Origin: JAIVGV01 sp035295985
GTDB lineage: Bacteria > Acidobacteriota > Blastocatellia > Pyrinomonadales > Pyrinomonadaceae
DNA length: 33,594 bases
Reading direction: 5' to 3'
Assembly (NCBI GenBank): GCA_035295985.1
Contig: DATHBT010000025.1
Location: forward strand, 1 to 33,594
The notes under the pieces are model-generated. The model worked only from the letters and a program-made list of their open reading frames with translations, ran no database searches and was not told the DNA's origin. Made by a program: the position numbers and the translations under genes. Below are positions 14,529-23,105 of the stretch, in pieces. Position 1 is the stretch's first letter. Every line of letters starts with the position of its first letter.

Positions 14529-15307
14529 CTCGCCTCGCCCCCGCCGAACCGCCGGTGGTAAGACCGCCCGCGCTCGTAGCCCGTGCGGAAGGCGCGCGTG
14601 TCGCACTCGTCCCCGTAACACTCGCGCAGCCGCGCCAAGTCTTCGTCGTAAGACCTGCCGCGCGCCTTCGGGTGGAGCGCCGACTCGAACCCCCGGCGGT
14701 AGTAAGGCTCGACCTCGCCGAAGTCTTTCCCTTCCGCCGAGTAACTTTCCGCCTCTGTGTCGCGAAGGCCCAACCACCAGGTTTCGCGCGCGGCGTCGAT
14801 TGACTCGGCCCCCGCGTCTTCGAGCGCGGAGCGGACGCGCGCGGCCTGCTCGTCGTCGTCGGCCGCACAGATGACGACCGTGCGGCCCTGGCGTAGGGCG
14901 TCCTCGTAAACGTAAAGCTCATCGTGCGGCAGCTCAGGCGCGATGTTGTCTTCGAGTGATTCGCCGACGGCGCGGCCGGCGAGCGCGCCGCCCGTGCCGA
15001 GAAGCGCCGCGCCGATCATCCCGATGGCGAGGACGGGGCCGACGCCGGGGATGAGCGAGGTGGCGATGACAGCGCCGAGGTGCATCCCGCCGGCTACGCC
15101 CAGCGCGCCCCCGACGGCCGTGCCCATCGCCTGCCCCATGCCCGGCTGCTCCGTCTCCGTGGTCGGCACTTCGTCGGCCAGCTCTTCGGCCGACGAGCCT
15201 TGCGTGAGCAGGTTGAGGCGTTCTTCCGCGACGCCGAGCGAGCGCAGGCGTTCGATGGCGCGCTCGGCGTCGGCGCGGGTCTGGAAGATTCCGGCGACTG
15301 TCTTCAT
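14525..15307 (-). CDS. General-stress-type protein with glycine-zipper membrane region
   Basis: Residues 1-40 look like the YflT/general stress protein 17M fold (AGIFQTRADAERAIERLRSLG). Residues 56-115 are a Gly/Ala-rich hydrophobic stretch with repeated GxxxG spacing (GTAVGGALGVAGG and ALLGTGGALAG), typical of glycine-zipper membrane-associated proteins. A second alpha/beta half (about 118-168, VYEDALRQGRTVVI...VRSALEDAG) mirrors the first. The charged C-terminal tail (180-260) is rich in Arg, Tyr, Glu and Asp. An AAGGAG ribosome binding site supports the ATG. It appears co-transcribed and translationally coupled with the small zinc ribbon downstream. Role in stress tolerance is inferred from family resemblance only. 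Confidence 0.75.
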   Translation of the reverse strand: MKTVAGIFQTRADAERAIERLRSLGVAEERLNLLTQGSSAEELADEVPTTETEQPGMGQAMGTAVGGALGVAGGMHLGAVIATSLIPGVGPVLAIGMIGAALLGTGGALAGRAVGESLEDNIAPELPHDELYVYEDALRQGRTVVICAADDDEQAARVRSALEDAGAESIDAARETWWLGLRDTEAESYSAEGKDFGEVEPYYRRGFESALHPKARGRSYDEDLARLRECYGDECDTRAFRTGYERGRSYHRRFGGGEAS

Positions 15308-15348
15308 CTGTTTCGGTTCTCCTTAAAAGGAATGATCGCTTGTCGGCA

Positions 15349-15377
15349 GTTTTACCCGTTTGCGGGCGCGGTTTCAA
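15349..15377 (-). promoter_or_regulatory. Candidate sigma-70-type promoter for the stress-type gene
   Basis: On the minus strand TTGAAA (15372-15377) and TAAAAC (15349-15354) are spaced by exactly 17 bases. The start point would fall near 15342, about 35 bases before the ATG at 15307. Four to five of six bases match each consensus hexamer. The AT-rich hexamers stand out in a very GC-rich region. Confidence 0.45.
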
Positions 15378-15411
15378 GGCGCGGCCGTCGTAGCGGGCGC
15401 GAAAGAAACGT

Positions 15412-15441
15412 TTGGGCGGCGCGGCGCGGGCGTGCTAAAGT
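15412..15441 (+). promoter_or_regulatory. Candidate promoter for the ferredoxin gene
   Basis: TTGGGC (15412-15417) and TAAAGT (15436-15441) are spaced by 18 bases, directed toward the ferredoxin ATG at 15492. The -10-like hexamer is the only AT-rich word in the neighbourhood. The match is weak at the -35. Confidence 0.3.
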
Positions 15442-15491
15442 GTCTGCGTCTTCCCACACTCGTCCGCCCCTGTCACGGAGAGTTAAGCCGC

Positions 15492-15857
15492 ATGATCACG
15501 GTGATCGAGAAGCATTGGCCGATGTCGGTCGGCGACGGCAAGGCCGCGCGCCGCAAGAAGCCCCGCATACTCGCCGTCACGACCGACTGCTGCACGGGCT
15601 GCGCCGGCTCGCCGGCCTGCATCGAGTACTGCCCGATTGAGGCCTGCATGTTCTGGGTGCCGGACGAGGATCACCCGCCGTTCGGCCGCATCGAGGTCGA
15701 TCCCGAACTCTGCATCGGCTGCCAGAAGTGCATCAGCAAAGGGCCGGAGGGCGCGTTCCTCGACGGCTGCCCGTGGGACGCCATCGAGATGGTGCCGACC
15801 GACTTGTGGGAGGCCGCGCACGGCATCACGCTGCCCGACAACCCGGCCAACCGCTAA
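15492..15857 (+). CDS. Dicluster 4Fe-4S ferredoxin-like protein
   Basis: Cytosolic electron carrier or subunit of 121 residues. The Cys pattern is C34-x2-C37-x5-C43-x3-C47-P for the first cluster and C74-x2-C77-x2-C80-x12-C93-P for the second. Both differ from the plain bacterial ferredoxin pattern: three extra residues lie between the second and third Cys of cluster one, and a longer loop lies before the last Cys of cluster two. C33 and C52 are extra. I chose the ATG at 15492 because GGAG lies 11 bases upstream and the frame further upstream has no family-like sequence. It stands alone, divergent from the stress gene. The redox partner is unknown. Confidence 0.85.
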   Translation: MITVIEKHWPMSVGDGKAARRKKPRILAVTTDCCTGCAGSPACIEYCPIEACMFWVPDEDHPPFGRIEVDPELCIGCQKCISKGPEGAFLDGCPWDAIEMVPTDLWEAAHGITLPDNPANR

Positions 15858-15919
15858 AGCCTTTCGTATAAAATCTTCCCCGCCTGTAAGCCCGCGCCGG
15901 ACATCGGCGCTCGCTCGTT

Positions 15920-16849
15920 TCATTCTTCGACCACGCGCTTCTCGACGATCTCCAGCGTCAGTTGCGCCTGCCTCTGCACCTCGCCCGGCATCCCGTCCGC
16001 CCCGCGTACGTAGGGCAAAATCGCGTCGGCGTCGCGCGCGTTGCCCACGAGCGCCAGCGCGCGCAATGACTGCAAAATGTTCTCGGCGTCAGGCGCGAGC
16101 ACCAGCAACTCCTCACCCGCGTGAAGATTCGCGCCCGCTGCAACGAGGACGCGCTCGATTTCACCGGCGAGCGGCGCGCGCACCTCGCGCACGTCGCCCG
16201 AAGGCTCACGCACGCGTGCGACCAGCGACTCGCGGTTGACGCGCGAGCCGGCGGTCAGCGCGGACAGCAGCGTCCCGCCAATAGGCGACTTGAAAACGTG
16301 GGGCCGTAGCATCGAGAGCAGTTCGGGGCGGGCGCGACTGTCCCGGAAGCGCGAGAGCGAGAGCGCGGCCATGCGGCGCACCGCCGGCTCCGGGTCTTCG
16401 AGCAGCCGCAGGAGCGCGGCGCGGAATTCAGGCTCGCGGTTGTCGTCGCCCATCACCCACGCCGCGGCCATCCGCAGGTCTGCGACGGGACTCGACGCGA
16501 CATTTACGATCTGCGGATACCATTTGCGCGCGCCCGCGTCGCCCGCGACGATCTTCTTGTCGATCTGTTCGAGCGCGTGCTGCACGTGGCGCGGTTTTTC
16601 ACGGTCGTTCAGGTACTCGGTGATCTTCTCGTCGTCGAGCGGGCGCAGGAAGGTCGTCCAGTACCAGCTTAAAAACGGCACGACGACGAACAGCACCGCG
16701 ACGACGACGAGCGGCCAGGGCGTCCGCCGCCTCCCCTGCGCGGCGGCGGGGCCGCCCTGCGGAGTCATGGTCGGTACGGAGCGCGTCGCGTCGCCGGCCT
16801 CCCGCGCGCCGGGCCTTCCGTTGCTGCCGTTCGTGCTTGCCGTCGCCAT
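15920..16849 (-). CDS. Membrane-anchored HEAT-repeat protein with lipoyl-like insert
   Basis: Not a named family by my reading. Layout: Gly/Ala/Arg-rich cytosolic start (1-44), one membrane helix (about 46-66), then HEAT-like helical pairs (85-185; for example DLRMAAAWVMGD and PAVRRMAALSLSRFRD). Residues 205-253 form a short beta-rich module (VRAPLAGEIERVLVAAGANL then AGEELLVLAP) that looks like a lipoyl/biotinyl barrel-sandwich half, without a modifiable Lys at the turn. Helical repeats resume at 256-303. It is the last gene of the oxidase cluster, 15 bp after the DUF420 gene, so a role in oxidase assembly or stability is plausible but inferred. Confidence 0.65.
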   Translation of the reverse strand: MATASTNGSNGRPGAREAGDATRSVPTMTPQGGPAAAQGRRRTPWPLVVVAVLFVVVPFLSWYWTTFLRPLDDEKITEYLNDREKPRHVQHALEQIDKKIVAGDAGARKWYPQIVNVASSPVADLRMAAAWVMGDDNREPEFRAALLRLLEDPEPAVRRMAALSLSRFRDSRARPELLSMLRPHVFKSPIGGTLLSALTAGSRVNRESLVARVREPSGDVREVRAPLAGEIERVLVAAGANLHAGEELLVLAPDAENILQSLRALALVGNARDADAILPYVRGADGMPGEVQRQAQLTLEIVEKRVVEE

Positions 16850-16864
16850 CGCGCGTCTCGACTT

Positions 16865-17290
16865 TCAGCGCGACGGGTAGAGCTGGTAGAGAAGGAGATA
16901 GACGAGGACGCCCGTCACGGAGACGTAGGCCCAGAGCGGCAGCGTCCAGCGCGCGACGCGCGAGTGGCGGTCGAACTGCCCGCGCCACGCCCTGCGCACC
17001 GTCGTGACGACGAGCGGGACGATGACGACGGCGAGGACGGTGTGCGTCAGCAGGATCGTGAAATAGACCGGGCGGATGATTCCCTGCCCCGTGAAGCGGG
17101 TCGAGCCGTGGTTGTAGTGATAGACGAGGTACGACGCGAGGAAGACGAGCGAGACGACGAGCGCGGCGATCATGCAGCGCAGGTGCGCCGTGACGCGCCC
17201 ACGGCGGATGAAGTAGTAGCCGAAAGATAACAGCACCGCGCTCGTCGCGTTCAGCCCAGCGTTTACGTGCGGCAGGATGGCGAAGTCCAT
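16865..17290 (-). CDS. DUF420 membrane protein (CtaM/YozB-like oxidase assembly factor)
   Basis: A 141-residue inner-membrane protein with about four helices. It shows the family pattern: LPHVNAGLNATSAVLL at 6-21, GYYFIRRG, YLVYHYNHGS with several His, a G-x-G-x-x-R-P-V-Y-F segment, and LLTHTVLAVV. In Bacillus and Staphylococcus, CtaM/YozB of this family is required to make an active aa3-type oxidase. Its position directly in the oxidase cluster supports the same job here. The His residues (H8, H36, H58, H61, H83) are candidates for metal or haem contact; that is inference. The ATG has only a weak ribosome binding site. Confidence 0.85.
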   Translation of the reverse strand: MDFAILPHVNAGLNATSAVLLSFGYYFIRRGRVTAHLRCMIAALVVSLVFLASYLVYHYNHGSTRFTGQGIIRPVYFTILLTHTVLAVVIVPLVVTTVRRAWRGQFDRHSRVARWTLPLWAYVSVTGVLVYLLLYQLYPSR

Positions 17291-17415
17291 GATCTTTCGT
17301 TACGAGTCAGGATCATAACACCCCGGCGCGCACGTGTGCTAAGGCGGAGCTGTAGGCTATGCGGATTGGTTCGGCGTTGCAGTTTCGGGGGTTGCGTCGG
17401 GGCCGCTGTGCCCGA

Positions 17416-17652
17416 TCACTCACTCGCCTTCTTCGCGGCGGGCGCGTGCTTCTTCGCCGGGGCGGGCGCGGCCTGCAGCTCGCCGTAGCCGCAGCGTTCG
17501 CACTCCCAGAACGGGAAGACGGCGTCGGGGTTGGCCTTGTCTTCGTAAACGGCGCGAAGGCTCGGGATGATCTTCCCGCCGCAGCGCGGGCAGGCGCGCC
17601 CGCGCATCGCCTCGCGCGAGTTGTCGGGTTTGGGCTGTGACTCTTCGGCCAT
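17416..17652 (-). CDS. Small zinc-ribbon protein
   Basis: A 78-residue soluble protein with one zinc ribbon: C21-P-R-C24 and C51-E-R-C54, separated by a strand-rich loop (KIIPSLRAVYED...AVFPFWE). The C-terminus (60-78) is Ala/Pro/Lys-rich and probably disordered. It lies inside the oxidase cluster between a small membrane protein and the DUF420 gene. The role is unknown; metal or thiol handling during oxidase maturation is possible. A 125-bp gap to the DUF420 gene contains nothing I recognise. Confidence 0.7.
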   Translation of the reverse strand: MAEESQPKPDNSREAMRGRACPRCGGKIIPSLRAVYEDKANPDAVFPFWECERCGYGELQAAPAPAKKHAPAAKKASE

Positions 17653-17673
17653 GTCTGTAAGCGTCCGGCGGGT

Positions 17674-17928
17674 TTAGCGCCTGTCGTCCGGCGGGTCGCG
17701 CCGGCGGTACGCGACGACGAAGAGGGCGCAGAAGATCGCGACGGGCGGGCAGAGCAGCACGACGACCGCGTAGTTCAGATTCTTCGCGCCCGCGCCGTCG
17801 AGGCCGGAGGCGGACGCCTTGCACATGGCGCACTGCGCCGCCGCGGGCGCGGGCGCGGCCAGAAGCAGCAGCGCGAGGAGCGTCGCCGCCTGAAGCAGTC
17901 GCAGGAATTTTGCGCGCGCGTGTCTCAC
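17674..17928 (-). CDS. Small membrane protein with CAMCK motif, oxidase-associated
   Basis: An 84-residue protein. The GTG start at 17928 is chosen because it lies 12 bases after the subunit IV stop and gives a proper N-terminus: basic residues, then a hydrophobic stretch ending AAPAPAAA (signal peptide or anchor, 8-31). A C33-A-M-C36-K motif follows at the extracytoplasmic side, then a second membrane helix (about 52-74) and a basic, Asp/Arg-rich tail. The CxxC just outside the membrane could bind copper, haem or zinc, or act in thiol exchange. Its place right after the oxidase subunits suggests a maturation role. I cannot name the family. Confidence 0.65.
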   Translation of the reverse strand: MRHARAKFLRLLQAATLLALLLLAAPAPAAAQCAMCKASASGLDGAGAKNLNYAVVVLLCPPVAIFCALFVVAYRRRDPPDDRR

Positions 17929-17939
17929 GTCCCGGTCGT

Positions 17940-18560
17940 TCAGTGCGTCGGCTGAGTCGCGCCCGCCGGGGCGCTGGGCTGTGACGGCGGCCGGGTGTTG
18001 AGCAGGCGGAAGCCGTCGGGGAAGAAGACGAAGAGCAGGCAGATGCAGATAACCAGCGCCGGGATGAGCGCCATCACCAGGCTCTGCCGCTCGAACTTGA
18101 GGTGCATGAAGTAGGCCATGATCAGGCCGGCCTTGATGACGGAGAGGCCGATCAGGATCGTCAGCATCAGCACGAGGCCGACCTCGATGTAGGCCAGCGC
18201 GACCTCGACAACCGTGAGCACGAGCAGGCCGAAGAGCACCGCGCCGAACAGCTTCACCGATCCCTCGAAGTGGACGGGTTCGGCGTCCTTCTTCGCCGTC
18301 AGCTCGTCCTCGGCAGCGAGGAAGCTGCGGATGTAGCCGCGCTCGTGCGCCCACAGCAGCGGGTTCGCGAGGAAGACGAGCGCGAGCAGCGCGAAGACGG
18401 TCGTGACGAAGAGGCTGTCGATGGTCAGGAAGTCGCCCGACCACGTGAAGTTGGCCGCCGCCAGCATCAGGAAGACGACCGCGAACAGCAAGCAGATGGC
18501 GTTCAAGATTACGTCCTGCTTGCCGGCCAGCCCCCTCAGTCCACCGAACCGTGCGCTCAT
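17940..18560 (-). CDS. ctaF: Cytochrome c oxidase subunit IV with N-terminal extension
   Basis: Accessory membrane subunit of the haem-copper oxidase. Residues about 95-195 match the prokaryotic subunit IV family: three helices with the conserved segment VIKAGLIMAYFMHLKFERQS near 142-162. Typical members have about 100 residues; this one has 206, with two extra membrane helices (about 18-40 and 48-70) and a charged loop before the conserved part. The Pro-rich C-terminus is probably disordered. AGGAG lies before the ATG. It follows the subunit III genes by 39 bp on the same strand. I am confident in the family and less so about what the extra helices do. Confidence 0.85.
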   Translation of the reverse strand: MSARFGGLRGLAGKQDVILNAICLLFAVVFLMLAAANFTWSGDFLTIDSLFVTTVFALLALVFLANPLLWAHERGYIRSFLAAEDELTAKKDAEPVHFEGSVKLFGAVLFGLLVLTVVEVALAYIEVGLVLMLTILIGLSVIKAGLIMAYFMHLKFERQSLVMALIPALVICICLLFVFFPDGFRLLNTRPPSQPSAPAGATQPTH

Positions 18561-18599
18561 CCGTCGTCGCTCCTCTCGTTTGAAGTCCCGCCCTCCGCC

Positions 18600-19280
<681 letters not shown>

Positions 19281-19284
19281 CCTC

Positions 19285-19995
19285 TCACCTCCAGAAGAAT
19301 AGGAGTCCGAACAGGTAGAGCCAGAGTCCGTCCATGAAGTGCCAGTAGATGCCGACGGCGTCGGCCCGCGCCGCGCCGAGCGCCCTGGCTTCGCGCCTCG
19401 CGCCGGCCGACTCGCGCCGCGCGCGCGCGATCAAATAGCCGAGTCCCGCGATGCCACCCGCGAGGTGCAGCCCGTGCAGCCCCGTCAGCACGTAGAAGAA
19501 GGAGCTGTGCGGGTTAGTCGCCAGGTAAATCCCCTGCGCGACGAGTTGACGCCACGCGAGCAGTTGGAAGATTAGGAACAGCGCGCCGAGCGCGAGCGAG
19601 GCCCAGAGCCAGAGCCGGTAACGGCCCGCGTCTTCACTCTTCAGACCCCTGCGGGCCAGCTCGAACGTCGCGCTGCTCGCCAGGATGACGGCCGTACTCG
19701 CCCACATGAGCGGCGGGATTGCGAGCGGCTGCCACCCCGTCGTGCCCGCGCGGAAGACGTAGGCGCTCGTCAGCGCGGCGAACATCATCAGGATCGCCGC
19801 GACGGCGACCCACATCCCGATGCGGTACTGGAAGGGCGCCGCGTCGTCGCGCAGCGGGCCGCCGTCGCCGCCCGGAGGGCGCGGCCCCTTCGAGCCGTTG
19901 CCGTTCTTCGGGCGCTGCCCCAGCCCGTCGAGGCCGAGTCCCTTCGCCGCGCCGCGCACGCCCTCGCGCGTCTTAGTGGTGGCCGTTACCGCCAT
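19285..19995 (-). CDS. ctaE: Cytochrome c oxidase subunit III, first copy
   Basis: A 236-residue subunit III-type protein with a Gly/Pro/Asn-rich cytosolic start (1-54) and about five helices. Family signs are RIGMWVAVAAILMMFAAL (58-75), FFYVLTGLHGLHLAGGIAGL near 157-176 and WHFMDGLWLYLFGLLFFW at the C-terminus. Sequence similarity to the downstream subunit III is clear but low. The proposed start overlaps the end of ctaD by 23 bp; a later start within the low-complexity region cannot be excluded. Both subunits III may be in one enzyme, or they may alternate; the sequence cannot tell. Confidence 0.88.
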   Translation of the reverse strand: MAVTATTKTREGVRGAAKGLGLDGLGQRPKNGNGSKGPRPPGGDGGPLRDDAAPFQYRIGMWVAVAAILMMFAALTSAYVFRAGTTGWQPLAIPPLMWASTAVILASSATFELARRGLKSEDAGRYRLWLWASLALGALFLIFQLLAWRQLVAQGIYLATNPHSSFFYVLTGLHGLHLAGGIAGLGYLIARARRESAGARREARALGAARADAVGIYWHFMDGLWLYLFGLLFFWR

Positions 19996-21949
19996 TCCCG
20001 CCTACCCCCCGCACCCCTTGTCCTTCCGTCTGCACGCGCCCGTGGGCGTCCAGGTTCGGCTCTCCCGAATCGGGCGTCGTCTGCAGGATGTAGTCCTCCG
20101 GCGCGCCCGGCACGGAGAACTCGTATGCGCCGCGATAGACAGTGGGAGCGATCCCGGCGAAGTTGTCATGCGGCGGGGGCGAGGGGATCACCCACTCCAA
20201 CGTCGTCGCCTCCCACGGGTTGTCGGCCGCCTTCTTGCCCTTGAAGAGACTCCAGAAGAAGTTGAAGAGGAAGACGAGCTGCGCCGCGGCCGTGAAGAAC
20301 GCGGCGACCGTGACGACGAGGACGAGCGGGTCGAGCGAGCGCAGGAAGTCGTACTCGGCGAACGACGAGTAGCGGCGCGGCATCCCGACCAGCCCCATCA
20401 CGTGCATCGGCATGAAGATGCCGTAAACGCCGATGAAAGTGGGCCAGAAGTGGAGCTGCCCCAGCCGCTCGCTCATCATGCGGCCGAACATCTTCGGGAA
20501 CCAGAAATAGACGCCCGCGAAGATGCCGAAGATGGCGGCCACGCCCATCACCAGGTGGAAGTGGGCGGGCACGATGTAGGTGTCGTGCATCGCGAGATCG
20601 AGCGAGGTCTGGCCGAGGATGAGGCCGGTGATGCCGCCCGCGACGAACAGGGAGACGAAGCCGATGGCGAACATCATCGGCGTCGTGAAGCGTATGCGCG
20701 CGCCCCAGAGCGTGCCGAGCCAGTTGAAGGTCTTGATCGCCGAGGGCACGCCTATAGAGAGCGTCAGGATCGAGAAGGCCATGCCCGAATACGGACTCAT
20801 GCCCGACAGGAACATGTGGTGGCCCCAGACGAAGAAGCCCAGCAGGCCGATGCCGAACATCGCGAAGACCATCGCGCGGTAGCCGAAGATGGGCTTGCGC
20901 GCGAAGGTCGAGAGGATGTGCGAGGTCGCGCCCATGCCGGGCAGGATGGCGATGTAAACTTCCGGGTGTCCGAAGAACCAGAAGAGGTGCTGCCACAGGA
21001 TCGGCGAGCCGCCCTTGTTCGGCAGCAGGTTGTCGCTCATCACGATGCCGCCGGGGATGAAGAAGCTCGTGCCCGCGTGGCGGTCGAGCAGGAGCAGCAC
21101 GCCCGCCGCGAGCAGCACCGGGAACGCGAGCAGCGCCAGCACGGCGGTCGTGAACCAGGACCAGCACGTGAGCGGCATCCGCATCAGCGACATCCCGCGG
21201 CAGCGCATGTTGAGCAGCGTCGTGATGAAGTTGAGCGCTCCGAGCAAGGACGCCACGCAGAAGATCGCGATGCTCGCGGCCCACAGCGTCGCGCCCGCGC
21301 CCTGCCCCGGCCCCGCCGCGGGAATCGCCGAGAGCGGCGGGTAGCCCGTCCACCCGCCGATGGGGCCGATGGTTCCGCTCCCGCCTGAGATGCCGCCGAG
21401 CATGTCTTTGACGAAGCTCGAAGTCCCGATGTTCGCGTAGCCCTCGACGAAGATCGCCAAGACTAAGACGATGAGGCCGACGAGCGTCACCCAGAACGAG
21501 AGCATGTTGAGGACGGGGAAGGCCATGTCGTCGGCCCCGACCTGGATCGGCAGGAAGTAGTTGCCGAAGCCGCCCTGCGGCGCGGTCGTCAGCACGAAGA
21601 AGACCATCATCGTGCCGTGCATCGTCACGAGCGAGAGGTAGAACTCGGGCGTCATCACGCCGCCGGGCGCGCCGCCGGGGAAGAGGTATTCGAGGAAGGC
21701 GTATCCCTTGTCGTCGGCCGAGGAGAGCTTCAGGCGCATCAGCAGGGACATAAACATCCCCATGAACGCGGAGAACATCGCGAGCAGCAGGTACTGGATG
21801 CCGATCACCTTGTGATCGATGCTGAAGATGTACTTGCGGATGAAGCCCGCCGGCGCGGGGTGGCGGTGAACCTCGCCGTGCCCTTCCGCGTGCTCGGCAA
21901 CTTCCGCGTCGGGGTGCGTGTTGGGTTGGCTCGCCGTGACCTCGTCCAT
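19973..21949 (-). CDS. ctaD: Cytochrome c oxidase subunit I, A1-type
   Basis: Catalytic oxygen-reducing, proton-pumping subunit. Ligands: low-spin haem H111 and H465, high-spin haem H463, CuB H328, H377 and H378, with the cross-linked Tyr at Y332 in GHPEVY (328-332). E330 in that motif marks the A1 family. D141 in the GADDMAFPVLN segment is the D-channel entry and K406 in IGVPSAIKTFNW the K-channel lysine, so both proton routes look intact. A His-rich N-terminus (12-35) precedes the first helix. At 658 residues it is longer than usual because of the N- and C-terminal tails. It lies about 110 bp after ctaC, with AGGAG upstream. Confidence 0.97.
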   Translation of the reverse strand: MDEVTASQPNTHPDAEVAEHAEGHGEVHRHPAPAGFIRKYIFSIDHKVIGIQYLLLAMFSAFMGMFMSLLMRLKLSSADDKGYAFLEYLFPGGAPGGVMTPEFYLSLVTMHGTMMVFFVLTTAPQGGFGNYFLPIQVGADDMAFPVLNMLSFWVTLVGLIVLVLAIFVEGYANIGTSSFVKDMLGGISGGSGTIGPIGGWTGYPPLSAIPAAGPGQGAGATLWAASIAIFCVASLLGALNFITTLLNMRCRGMSLMRMPLTCWSWFTTAVLALLAFPVLLAAGVLLLLDRHAGTSFFIPGGIVMSDNLLPNKGGSPILWQHLFWFFGHPEVYIAILPGMGATSHILSTFARKPIFGYRAMVFAMFGIGLLGFFVWGHHMFLSGMSPYSGMAFSILTLSIGVPSAIKTFNWLGTLWGARIRFTTPMMFAIGFVSLFVAGGITGLILGQTSLDLAMHDTYIVPAHFHLVMGVAAIFGIFAGVYFWFPKMFGRMMSERLGQLHFWPTFIGVYGIFMPMHVMGLVGMPRRYSSFAEYDFLRSLDPLVLVVTVAAFFTAAAQLVFLFNFFWSLFKGKKAADNPWEATTLEWVIPSPPPHDNFAGIAPTVYRGAYEFSVPGAPEDYILQTTPDSGEPNLDAHGRVQTEGQGVRGVGGNGGNGHH

Positions 21950-22058
21950 CGTTATAAAAACTCCTCTCGCCTGAGGATGACTGAAAATGTGGCCTTGTGG
22001 GATGAATCGTCGCGGTCGCCGGACTTTATTCTGACGGCGGCGGCGGTCACTCCGACAA

Positions 22059-22961
22059 CTACTGCGGGCGCGGCTGCTGCGGCGTGCCCACCTCGCCCTG
22101 CTGCTGCGGCGACTCGAAGCGCGTCCTGTACTCCTTCAAAAGCTGCGTGACGCGCTGCTGGAACTGCGCCTGCGGCATCCGCGCCAGCTCGTCGTACTGC
22201 GCCTGCGGGAGCACCAGCATGTAGCTCTTCATCTTGAAGTGGAGCTGCCCGCACAGCTCGGCGCACGCCAGCTCGAACTTGCCGGTCTGCACCGGCGTGT
22301 ACTGCACCTTGATCGACATCCCCGGCACGGCGTCCTGTTTGAAGCGGGTCTCGGGAACCCAGATCGCGTGCGTCACGTCCTTCGAGCGCAGCGTCAGCTC
22401 GACGGGGCGGTTGACGGGGACGATGAGCGTGGTGACGACCGAGTCGTCTTTGCCGTGCGGGTCGTTCGGGTCGAGGCCGACGAAGTTCAGTTCCGAGTCG
22501 CGGATGAGCGTCGGATCGGTGCGGCCGTGGGCGTTGTCCGCGCCGGGGTAGTGGAAGTTCCACTGGAACTGCTGCGCGTAAACGTGGATGCGCGTGGAGC
22601 CGGGCGGCGCGTCGTAGAAGTGCAGGTTGGCCCAAACCCTTTGCCCCAGGAGTCCGACGCCGACGAAGATGACGAGCGTGATGATCGTCCAGACGATCTC
22701 CAGCCGGTTGTTGCCGTGCGAATAGACGGCGCGCTGCGCCCGGTCGCCCCGCTTCGCGCCGTAGCGCCACACAGTCCACGCCAGGCCGAGCTGCGCGAGG
22801 ACGAAGGAGACGCCGACGACGATGATGGTCAGCAGGAACTGCGCGTCGTAGGCCGGCGCGTGCTCGGTGATGCCGGGCGGCAGCCACCAGCGACCGTCGA
22901 GGAAGAGCCAGACCGAGACCGCCGTGATCAGCACGATCAGAACCGCCAGCAGACGACCCAT
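22059..22961 (-). CDS. ctaC: Cytochrome c oxidase subunit II with CuA site
   Basis: Electron entry subunit. Membrane helices lie at about 4-20, 42-66 and 88-108, one more than the usual two. The periplasmic cupredoxin domain (about 122-255) has the full CuA set: H198 in DVTHAIW, C233, E235, C237, H241 and M244 in CAELCGQLHFKM. W134 in FQWNFHYPG is the usual electron entry Trp. There is no fused cytochrome c domain; the Gln/Pro tail (270-300) ends without CxxCH, so the electron donor is a separate protein, plausibly the octahaem cytochrome or the cupredoxin encoded upstream. GGAGG precedes the ATG. A heptamer-repeat element separates it from ctaB. Confidence 0.95.
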   Translation of the reverse strand: MGRLLAVLIVLITAVSVWLFLDGRWWLPPGITEHAPAYDAQFLLTIIVVGVSFVLAQLGLAWTVWRYGAKRGDRAQRAVYSHGNNRLEIVWTIITLVIFVGVGLLGQRVWANLHFYDAPPGSTRIHVYAQQFQWNFHYPGADNAHGRTDPTLIRDSELNFVGLDPNDPHGKDDSVVTTLIVPVNRPVELTLRSKDVTHAIWVPETRFKQDAVPGMSIKVQYTPVQTGKFELACAELCGQLHFKMKSYMLVLPQAQYDELARMPQAQFQQRVTQLLKEYRTRFESPQQQGEVGTPQQPRPQ

Positions 22962-22980
22962 CGAGACCTCCTCGAAAAAA

Positions 22981-23103
22981 GAAGCTGTTAGCCGTTAGCG
23001 GTTAGCTGTCAGCCGGAAGAAAATGTTCTCAACTTTTGGCTCTCAGCTCTCGCTGCGCTTTATTGGTTTTGCTAAAAGCTAATAGCTAACGGCTAACAGC
23101 TTC
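22981..23103. repeat. Heptamer inverted-repeat element 4 (ctaB/ctaC junction)
   Basis: The left arm (22981-23019) holds units GTTAGCC, GTTAGCG, GTTAGCT, GTCAGCC. The right arm (about 23063-23103) is complementary. The outer 19 bases are perfectly complementary, and pairing continues imperfectly inward. Read on the minus strand the loop begins TTAGCAAAACCAA and ends TTCTTCCGGCT, motifs shared with elements 5 and 6. It lies two bases after the ctaB TGA (23106-23108) and ends about 20 bases before the ctaC ATG. Confidence 0.88.
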
Positions 23104-23105
23104 AT

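Noticed and set aside
19820..21388. Long open frame on the plus strand opposite ctaD (and similar ones opposite ftsH, the octahaem cytochrome and cytochrome b)
   Set aside because: High GC with strong third-position bias leaves long open antisense frames. The translations are Arg/Glu/His/Ala-rich with no family match, while the other strand encodes well-known proteins.
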